Origin: Enterobacter cloacae complex sp. ECNIH7
GTDB taxonomy: Bacteria; Pseudomonadota; Gammaproteobacteria; Enterobacterales; Enterobacteriaceae
DNA: 64,000 nt
NCBI RefSeq assembly: GCF_002208095.1
Contig: NZ_CP017990.1
Coordinates: 1,240,001-1,304,000 of the forward strand
Direction: 5' to 3'
This document shows positions 57,835-64,000 of this stretch, piece by piece. Below the pieces are notes generated by a model. That model saw only the letters and a list, made by a program, of their open reading frames with translations, ran no database searches and was not told where the DNA came from. A program made the position numbers and the translations under genes. Within the stretch, counting starts at the first letter, position 1. Each line of letters opens with the position of its first letter.

Positions 57835-58725
57835 ATGTCTGACAATCCAGTGATTGCGCTGATTGGGCCTGGCGCAATTGGGACCACCATCGCAGCGGTG
57901 CTGCATGACGCCGGGCGCACGCCGCTGCTGTGCGGGCGCACCGCGCATCCGGAATTACGCCTGCGCCATGACGAGGGGGAAACGGTGGTGCCCGGTCCGG
58001 TATTAACCGATCCGGCCGTCATCACGCGCCCCGTCGATCTCGTTTTTGTGGCGGTAAAAACGACGCAAAATGCCGACAGCGCCGGGTGGCTGCGGGCCCT
58101 GTGCGATGAAAACACCGTGGTCTGCGCGCTGCAAAACGGCGTGGAGCAAAAAGCCCAGCTTGAGCCGTGGGTAAACGGCGCGACGGTGCTGCCATCGGTG
58201 GTGTGGTTCCCGGCCCAGCGCGAGCCGGATGCCTCCGTGTGGCTGCGGGCGAAGCCGCGCCTGACGCTGCCGGACGTGCCCCAGGCGCAGCGGGTGGTGG
58301 AGGCGCTTCGCGGTACGCGCTGCGCGGTTGAGCTCTCGGCAGATTTCGCCACCGTCGCCTGGCGCAAGCTTCTGCAAAACGCGGTCGCCGGGCTGATGGT
58401 GCTTTCCAACCGCCGCGCCGGGATGTTCAGGCGCGAGGATATCAGCGAGCTTGCGCTGGCCTACCTGCGCGAGGGGCTTGCCGTTGCCCGCGCCGAAGGG
58501 GCGAAGCTGGACGATGACGTAGCGCAGGAGATCCTGGCGAACTTCCAGCGTGCTCCTGAGGACCTGGGTACCTCGATCCTGGCCGACCGTCAGGCCGATC
58601 GCCCGATGGAGTGGGATATCCGCAACGGCGTGATCCAGCGCTACGGCCGCAAGCACGGGATTGCGGTGCCCATCAGCGACGTGGTGGTACCGCTGCTGGC
58701 GGCGGGGAGCGAGGGGCCGGGCTAA
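57835..58725 (+). CDS. Ketopantoate-reductase-like (ApbA/PanE family) oxidoreductase
   Basis: A 296-aa NADP-dependent reductase family member. The nucleotide-binding motif GPGAIGTTIA follows the start. LVFVAVKTTQNADS and ALQNGVEQ belong to the family core, and the catalytic Lys occurs in VAWRKLLQNAVAG. The C-terminal helical domain ends with EWDIRNGVIQRYGRKHGI. It may reduce ketopantoate or another 2-oxoacid; panE itself is elsewhere in enterobacteria, so substrate is uncertain. The stop overlaps the end of the convergent AraC gene by a few bases. Confidence 0.85.
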   Translation: MSDNPVIALIGPGAIGTTIAAVLHDAGRTPLLCGRTAHPELRLRHDEGETVVPGPVLTDPAVITRPVDLVFVAVKTTQNADSAGWLRALCDENTVVCALQNGVEQKAQLEPWVNGATVLPSVVWFPAQREPDASVWLRAKPRLTLPDVPQAQRVVEALRGTRCAVELSADFATVAWRKLLQNAVAGLMVLSNRRAGMFRREDISELALAYLREGLAVARAEGAKLDDDVAQEILANFQRAPEDLGTSILADRQADRPMEWDIRNGVIQRYGRKHGIAVPISDVVVPLLAAGSEGPG

Positions 58726-59516
58726 CGGCCGCTGTTTTTCCGTTCGGCAAAGTAGTGGGCGGGCGTGCTGCCCATCGCTTTTCGGAACATAGTGATAAAC
58801 GCATTCACGGATTCATACCCGAGCGTTGCTGCCACGTTCTGGACGGGCACGCCGCTTGCCAGCTCCCGCAGGGCAATAATCAAATGCAGCTGCTGGCGCC
58901 ATCGCCCGAAGCTCAGCCCGGTTTCGCGCTGCATCAGGCGGGCAAACGAGCGCTCGCTGAGGGCGAGCCGTTTCGCCCACTCCTTCAGGGTGCTTCTGTC
59001 CTCAGGGCGGCTGACCAGCGCGTCCGCCATGGCGCGAATTTTCGGATTGGTTGAGACCGGCAGGCTTAGCCTCTGCTGCGGCATGCTGGCGAGCTCGTCC
59101 AGCGTGACCCGGGTCAGCCTCGCGACGTGCCCGTCGGCGGGATAATCCACGCTTTCGCGCGTCAGACGTTCGACCAGCTCCTTAATCAGCGGCGAGATCG
59201 CCAGCGTGCAGCATTTTTCCGGCAGCGCCGCCGCGCCGGGCTCAATAAACAGATAGTTGAGATGCGCGTTCCAGGTCGCTTTGGCGCTGTGCGGGATCCC
59301 GCCGGGGATCCAGACGGCGCAGTCCGGCGGCACGATCCAGATGTCATTCTCCGCGTAACAGCTAACCGCGCCGTATCGGGCAATAATCAGCTGCCCCTTG
59401 CGGTGGGTATGCACCGGCACTTCCGCGGCGTAGTCCATGAAGTCCAGATGACGCGCCACCGCCGGGCTGGCGGTAGAGTCGGGGTCATACAGCGTAGTAG
59501 CAGGTTGAGGCTTCAC
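58722..59516 (-). CDS. AraC-family regulator with cupin domain
   Basis: A 264-aa regulator. The N-terminal cupin (about 20-120) has VHTHRKGQLIIARYG and GGIPHSAKATW. The C-terminal AraC domain (about 155-255) has STLKEWAKRLALSERSFARLMQRETG and VPVQNVAATLGYESVNAFI. It resembles NimR-type regulators that control an adjacent exporter. It diverges from the FUSC-DUF1656-HlyD genes with a 76-bp shared region, so it likely controls them. Confidence 0.88.
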   Translation of the reverse strand: MKPQPATTLYDPDSTASPAVARHLDFMDYAAEVPVHTHRKGQLIIARYGAVSCYAENDIWIVPPDCAVWIPGGIPHSAKATWNAHLNYLFIEPGAAALPEKCCTLAISPLIKELVERLTRESVDYPADGHVARLTRVTLDELASMPQQRLSLPVSTNPKIRAMADALVSRPEDRSTLKEWAKRLALSERSFARLMQRETGLSFGRWRQQLHLIIALRELASGVPVQNVAATLGYESVNAFITMFRKAMGSTPAHYFAERKNSGR

Positions 59517-59592
59517 GATTATGGCAACATTTAGGTATTTTTTGACAGAATAGAGTATTTAAGCGGGTCTGCAAGCCGGTAATAATCCCGGC

Positions 59593-61575
59593 ATGAATAA
59601 AATCTTCTCACTTCACGTGCACATCCCCGCCGCGCTGCGAAACGATGCGGGCGCGCTGATCTATTCCGCGAAGAGTTTTGCCGCGGCGATGCTGGCTTAT
59701 TACCTCGCGCTGTCGATCGGTCTTGAGCGCCCCTCGTGGGCCATTATTACGGTTTACATCGTGTCGCAGACGTCGGTCGGGGCATCGCTGAGCAGAAGCC
59801 TCTACCGGCTGGCCGGTACCGTGGCGGGTGCCAGCGCGACCGTTGTGATTGTGCCTGCCTTCGCGAATACGCCAGTCCTGTGCAGCGTGGTGCTGACGGG
59901 CTGGATCGTATTCTGCCTGTGGCTCTCCCTGCTGGAACGCACGCCCCGGGCTTACGCCTTTGTGCTGGCGGGCTACACCGCGAGCCTGATTGGTTTTCCT
60001 GCGGTGTCCGATCCCGGCGGCATCTTTAACGTCGCCATTGTCCGCGTGCAGGAGATCGCCATTGGGATTTTCTGCGCGGCGCTGATCCACCGCTACGTGC
60101 TGCCCGCGCGCGTATCAGGCCAGTTCAACGCTAAGCTATCCCAGACGCTAGAGGCCGCGCGCGGGCGGGTGGCGGACACCTTAGCGGGCAAACCCGACGC
60201 GGCTTCCGGCCCCCTGCATCTGGCCCTGGCGCTGCAGTTCCTGCAGGGCATCAGCCACCATATTCCCTATGATTTTGCCCTTTCAGCTCCGGTGCGGCAG
60301 GCCAGAAAAGCGATCCACGACCGGCTGGCGCGGCTGGTTATCGTCAACTGTGAACTGCACGATCGCCTGCCAGCGATCGAAACCCTGCCCGCCGACGTGC
60401 TGGCATTGCTGGGCGACGTTCAGGCCTGGCTGGCCGCTGAAGGCGCTGGTACCAGCAGTACGGCAGAGTCGCTGCGGCTCCGCTGTGTGCTTCTCATCGA
60501 TCGGTATGCCGCGCAGGCGCAGACGTTTGACGACGCGCTGCAGGTCAGCTTTATCCGCTACCTCTCGGAGGCGGTCGCGCTTCTGCAGCAGTGCAAACGT
60601 CTTTCCGGGGCCATCCACCGTGCAAAACCCGTATTTGGGGAGATGCGAACCCGCGCGGCGAAAGGCTACGTTTTCCACCGCGATCCTCTTACCGCCGCCC
60701 GCACGGCGATGGGGGCTTTCGCCATCATCCTGAGCGGCTGTCTGGTCTGGATCTTCTCGGCGTGGTCGGATGGCGGCACGGCGGTGTCTATTCTGGGGGT
60801 CTGCTGCACGCTGTTTGGCAGCTTCGATACCCCGGCGCCGCACATCGTGAAATACATCATTGGCTCGTTCTGGGGCGTGGTCATTAGCCTGTTCTACAGC
60901 TTTGCGCTGCTCCCGCTGGTAAGCAATTTCCCGGTGCTGGTGGCGGTGCTTGCCCCGGCGTATCTGCTGGCCGGGTCGCTTCAGGCGCGCCCGCCCACCA
61001 CGTTTATGGCGATGGGGATCACCCTGACGCTGCCCATTCTGTGCGAGCTGGGGGCGCACTACAGCGGAGACTTCGCCGTTGCGGTCAACACCGCCATCGC
61101 GCTCTTTGCCGCGACCGGCTTTGCCGTCATCAGCATGAGCCTGCTGCAAACCGTGCAGGCGGATGGCGCCATCACGCGTCTGCTGAACCTCTGCCAGCGC
61201 GACATTCGCCGCAGCGTGAAGGGCACGCTGCGGGTTGATGAAACGCAGTGGATCAACCTGATGATGGACCGGACCGCCCTGTTGCTGCCGCGCCTGCAGC
61301 GCAGCGCGCGCGCGCCGGAGCAGGCGCTCGATCGGCTGCTGCACGCGCTGCGTCTGGGGCTGTCGGTCATGCATTTACGCCGCAGTAGCACACCGTCCGG
61401 CAGGGAGGTTGACGCGCTTTTTCATCGGTTAAACGCCGCGGACCGCAACGCCTTGCGCGAACGCATTGCCGCCCTTATCGAGCGCCATCTGCCTGAGGCA
61501 GATGAACACTCGCGCCAGTTTGTCTTCAGGCTGGTGGATCTGCACTGTGCATTACGGGGGCCAGACCATGGTTAA
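59593..61575 (+). CDS. FUSC-family inner-membrane exporter (AaeB-like)
   Basis: A 660-aa protein of the fusaric acid resistance/aromatic acid exporter class. Two sets of membrane helices are seen: residues about 20-180 (SWAIITVYIVSQTSVGASLSRSLYRLAGTVAGA) and about 370-530 (GSFWGVVISLFYSFALLPLV), with cytoplasmic regions after each. It forms an operon with a DUF1656 protein and an HlyD-type adaptor, in the order FUSC-DUF1656-HlyD, so a tripartite efflux system (with an outer-membrane factor from elsewhere) is likely. Substrates could be aromatic acids or drugs. Confidence 0.88.
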   Translation: MNKIFSLHVHIPAALRNDAGALIYSAKSFAAAMLAYYLALSIGLERPSWAIITVYIVSQTSVGASLSRSLYRLAGTVAGASATVVIVPAFANTPVLCSVVLTGWIVFCLWLSLLERTPRAYAFVLAGYTASLIGFPAVSDPGGIFNVAIVRVQEIAIGIFCAALIHRYVLPARVSGQFNAKLSQTLEAARGRVADTLAGKPDAASGPLHLALALQFLQGISHHIPYDFALSAPVRQARKAIHDRLARLVIVNCELHDRLPAIETLPADVLALLGDVQAWLAAEGAGTSSTAESLRLRCVLLIDRYAAQAQTFDDALQVSFIRYLSEAVALLQQCKRLSGAIHRAKPVFGEMRTRAAKGYVFHRDPLTAARTAMGAFAIILSGCLVWIFSAWSDGGTAVSILGVCCTLFGSFDTPAPHIVKYIIGSFWGVVISLFYSFALLPLVSNFPVLVAVLAPAYLLAGSLQARPPTTFMAMGITLTLPILCELGAHYSGDFAVAVNTAIALFAATGFAVISMSLLQTVQADGAITRLLNLCQRDIRRSVKGTLRVDETQWINLMMDRTALLLPRLQRSARAPEQALDRLLHALRLGLSVMHLRRSSTPSGREVDALFHRLNAADRNALRERIAALIERHLPEADEHSRQFVFRLVDLHCALRGPDHG

Positions 61576-61783
61576 CGATCTCAATCTCGGCGGGGTTTTT
61601 ATTCCGGGGCTGCTGACGGTCGCCCTCGCGGCGCTGGTCTGCACGCTGGGCCTCGTCGCGCTTTTCTCTCTCAGCAGGCTCTACCGGCGCTTGCCGTTTC
61701 GCCCGCTGATGGATGTTTCAACCTGGATTGTCACCTTTTTCCTGCTGATGCAGGGCCTGACCGCGTTGGGGTTATTGTCATGA
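61568..61783 (+). CDS. DUF1656 small membrane protein (AaeX/YdhI-like)
   Basis: A 71-aa membrane protein starting MVNDLNLGGVFIPGLLTVAL, overlapping the end of the FUSC gene by 8 bp. Two helices, PGLLTVALAALVCTLGLVAL and WIVTFFLLMQGLTALG, flank a basic loop (RLYRRLPFRP). Its stop overlaps the ATG of the HlyD gene by 4 bp. Proteins of this class always accompany FUSC-HlyD exporters; the role is not defined. Confidence 0.88.
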   Translation: MVNDLNLGGVFIPGLLTVALAALVCTLGLVALFSLSRLYRRLPFRPLMDVSTWIVTFFLLMQGLTALGLLS

Positions 61784-62643
61784 AATCACTGCTCTCTTTA
61801 CTGGCTCGCTATGCGCTGACGTTGAGCGTCGTCGCGGCGGCCACGCTTCTGGCCTTTATGATGTGGAAACACTACGCACAAACGCCGTGGACCCGGGACG
61901 GCCGCGTGCGGGCGGACGTGGTGCAGATTGCGCCGGACGTCTCCGGGCCGGTCATCAGCGTGGCCGTGCGGGACAACCAGTGGGTGAACCGGGGCGATGT
62001 GCTTTACGTCATCGATCCGCGCTGGCTTAAGCTGGCGGTGGTCAGCGCGCAGGCGGACGTCGAGTCGAAACGCCATGAGATGCTGATGCGCCAGGACGCG
62101 GCCCATCGCCGTACGCTGATTAAAAACGCCATCTCCAGCGAGGATTTACAGCAAACCGGCAGCGCGGCGAACGTCGCGGCGGCCAATTATCACGGCGCGC
62201 TGGCCGAGCTGGATCTGGCAGAGCTGAATCTGGCGCACGCCACCGTGCGCGCGCCGGTGTCGGGGTACGTCACCCACCTGCGGCTTCGCCCCGGAGACTA
62301 CGCGACGGCGGGGGAGACGAAGGTCGCCATCGTCGATGCGCACAGCTTCTGGGTGGTGGGGTACTTTGAGGAGACCAAGCTGCGCCATATTCGCGTCGGG
62401 GATGCCGCGCAGGTTGTGCTGATGGGATACGAGCCGGTCATCACTGGTCACGTGGAGAGCATCGGGCATGGGATCGGGGACAGCAATGACGAGACGGGCG
62501 GGCTGGGTCTGCCCGACGTCGAGCCCACCTTCAGCTGGGTGCGGCTGGCGCAGCGCGTACCGGTGCGCATTCATATCGACAGGTTGCCGGAGGGCGTTGA
62601 GCTTTTTGCGGGGCTGTCGGCGAGCGTGGCGGTGGGGGGATAG
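61780..62643 (+). CDS. HlyD-family periplasmic adaptor (AaeA/YdhJ-like)
   Basis: A 287-aa adaptor with one N-terminal membrane anchor (LTLSVVAAATLLAFMMWKHY). The lipoyl-like half GPVISVAVRDNQWVNRGDVLYVID is near residue 50. A helical hairpin (about 85-145) and a second half with ATVRAPVSGYVTHLRLRPGDYA follow, then beta-barrel strands. It should bridge the FUSC protein to the outer-membrane channel. It is the last gene of the operon. Confidence 0.9.
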   Translation: MKSLLSLLARYALTLSVVAAATLLAFMMWKHYAQTPWTRDGRVRADVVQIAPDVSGPVISVAVRDNQWVNRGDVLYVIDPRWLKLAVVSAQADVESKRHEMLMRQDAAHRRTLIKNAISSEDLQQTGSAANVAAANYHGALAELDLAELNLAHATVRAPVSGYVTHLRLRPGDYATAGETKVAIVDAHSFWVVGYFEETKLRHIRVGDAAQVVLMGYEPVITGHVESIGHGIGDSNDETGGLGLPDVEPTFSWVRLAQRVPVRIHIDRLPEGVELFAGLSASVAVGG

Positions 62644-62957
62644 ATGTGAGTATGAATGTCTGTTTTGTGCCAGGAGCAGACATTGATAAAAAAGTTCGAA
62701 AGAGAGCACGTCATGATCCTATTGGCTCATAACTGATTAAAGTTCAATGTTGAGATGAGTTTAACGGAGATGTATCTTTAAGTAATGCAGTTAAATTAGT
62801 CAACAATATCAGTTGGTTAGGTGTGGTTTGTTAAATATAAGATTAGAGAATCTAAAAATAGTTTCATAAGAATCAGTGAGAAATGCTATAAGAAACTTTG
62901 CCGTCTATGATTGAAACGAACTATTTCAGAGCATAATAATGTTACGGAGGGTGGCTT
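62644..62957. other. AT-rich left edge of the ATPase island
   Basis: About 314 bp without a gene. The base composition changes sharply from GC-rich to AT-rich just after the HlyD stop, marking a junction of foreign DNA. No tRNA, integrase or inverted repeat is visible here. A stem or promoter cannot be assigned with confidence; ACGGAGGG (62944-62951) is the ribosome site of the next gene. Confidence 0.55.
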
Positions 62958-64000
62958 GTGGGAAATGTTCAATTACCTAAAGATGCTTTACAGAGGGTAC
63001 AGCTTGGCCAGTCCTTTGCCGAGTATGACATTATTAGGAAATCAACGGAGCTTTTTGTATCAACTCCCGCGACACTAGCTGCATTAAACGTAGATAATAC
63101 TAGTTGTTTTTTTATTGGAAGACGTGGTGCAGGTAAAACGGCAATTACAATTGAAGTTGAGAGGCGGATATCTAAATCTATTACCATAGTTCCTCAAATT
63201 TTTGATTTGCTAAGACTGCCTTTACAACATGAAGAGTTCCTTGATACTCGCCAACGGCCGTTCAAATCATTGATGCATTCAATGGAAAGAGCATTAATTG
63301 ATGAAGTAATAAAAGCATGGAATGAAAAATTAGGATTCGATTTCTCTAAGGCCCCTGAGTCTATACGAAAAGAAAGAAGTCTTATTGAGGATTGTGACTT
63401 TGACCAGCGAGTACTAAATTTAGTTGAGGAAATTTTTGAGGCCTACACTAAAGAAAATGAAAAACTATGGTTGCGACAAATAAATAGGAGTAAAAAATTA
63501 ATCCAAGAAGTTAATAGTTTAGAACTTAATGCTAATCATAATTTTATTCTTTTGATTGATAGACTTGATGAATCATGGGATGGTTCGGACTCAGCTATAA
63601 TATGTCTAATGGCTTTGATGCATGCCACAGTTAGGTTAATAGCATCTACGCCTTATGTTAAGCCATATGTGTTCATTAGAGAGAATATTTACGATCGCAT
63701 TCGTGCACGTGATAACGAATTTTCAAGATTAGAAACATCAGTTGTTTTTCTTGAGTGGACAACTGAAAAGCTTACAGAACTTGTTGAGAGAAGACTTGTG
63801 AGACCTTTCACAGCCAAACCTAAATTAGGAGGGGAAGCGTGGGGACATTTTTTTGATGGTGATAAAGACAAAAGTATAGAGCGGGTTATGCAGATCTGTC
63901 AGCATCGTCCTAGAGATGTATTAATGCTTACAAGTTATTCAATTGATTCAGCAATAAGCCGTAATAATAAAACAATCACTGAAGATGATTTGGTCTATGC
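62958..64000 (+). CDS. P-loop ATPase, probable Sll1717/FunZ-like family (C-terminus beyond window)
   Basis: The frame starts at GTG 62958 with ACGGAGGG 6 bp before it and is open for 347 codons to the window edge. The N-terminal ALQRVQLGQSFAEYD leads to Walker A GRRGAGKT at about residues 56-63. Walker B-like FILLIDRLDESWDG is near 200, with the D-DE arrangement of STAND-like or AAA-like ATPases. Sensor-type RENIYDRIRARDNEFSRLE is near 240 and QHRPRDVLML near 315. The AT-rich codon use differs from all core genes in the window. The Sll1717/FunZ assignment is recalled from family features and not verified. Such ATPases are often found in defence islands, alone or with nuclease or effector partners; partners, if any, lie to the right. 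Confidence 0.7.
   Translation, partial: MGNVQLPKDALQRVQLGQSFAEYDIIRKSTELFVSTPATLAALNVDNTSCFFIGRRGAGKTAITIEVERRISKSITIVPQIFDLLRLPLQHEEFLDTRQRPFKSLMHSMERALIDEVIKAWNEKLGFDFSKAPESIRKERSLIEDCDFDQRVLNLVEEIFEAYTKENEKLWLRQINRSKKLIQEVNSLELNANHNFILLIDRLDESWDGSDSAIICLMALMHATVRLIASTPYVKPYVFIRENIYDRIRARDNEFSRLETSVVFLEWTTEKLTELVERRLVRPFTAKPKLGGEAWGHFFDGDKDKSIERVMQICQHRPRDVLMLTSYSIDSAISRNNKTITEDDLVY

Overview
The window is a gammaproteobacterial chromosome segment that fits the Enterobacter cloacae complex. The gene order from cueR to ybdK follows the E. coli K-12 backbone (cueR, ybbJ, qmcA, fetAB, cnoX, ybbO, tesA, ybbAP, selU, purKE, lpxH, ppiB, cysS, ybcI, ybcJ, folD, fim/sfm cluster, argU, pheP, ybdG, nfsB, ybdF, ybdJ, ybdK). 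A ramR-romA-ramA block, typical of Enterobacter, Klebsiella and Salmonella relatives, sits between ybdF and ybdJ. Genus assignment is inference from gene content; no 16S gene is present.

Layout. 1-9.6 kb: copper regulator CueR (partial), membrane-quality proteins YbbJ/QmcA, an unrecognised 283-aa protein, the FetAB exporter, chaperedoxin CnoX, YbbO, TesA and the YbbAP ABC system. 9.8-22 kb: a porin where E. coli K-12 carries rhsD, SelU, PurKE with a PurR operator, two tiny exported proteins, LpxH, PpiB, CysS, YbcI, an inserted LacI-regulator/PTS pair with its own operator, YbcJ and FolD. 22.3-31.3 kb: a type 1 fimbrial cluster in Salmonella order (fimAICDHF, fimZ, fimY, EAL protein), ending at tRNA-Arg(UCU). 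31.7-39.4 kb: a CPBP protease next to a probable integrase scar, a Fur-type ferric ABC transporter, yahO and a TonB-dependent siderophore receptor. 39.5-46.6 kb: PheP, YbdG, an MFS exporter with a divergent MmyB-like regulator, an unrecognised 200-aa protein, NfsB and YbdF. 46.6-49.1 kb: ramR, romA, ramA and ybdJ. 49.3-56.7 kb: a 36-codon membrane peptide, a P-type cation ATPase and an RND efflux pair. 56.6-62.6 kb: YbdK, a ketopantoate-reductase-like enzyme and an AraC-linked FUSC/DUF1656/HlyD exporter. 62.6-64 kb: AT-rich DNA carrying the first 347 codons of a P-loop ATPase cut by the window edge.

How the genes work together. Several clusters are efflux or metal systems under local control: Fur boxes ahead of the iron genes, a RamR palindrome over the romA-ramA promoter, and inverted repeats between the MFS gene and its divergent regulator. 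The main strain-specific event is a 4-bp deletion in ramR. It truncates the repressor while its operator, promoter, romA and ramA stay intact, so constitutive RamA expression is predicted. The most likely novel system is the AT-rich ATPase island at the right edge, of which only the start is visible. A short, G+C-rich palindromic repeat recurs at five loci and is expanded in tandem after cysS.
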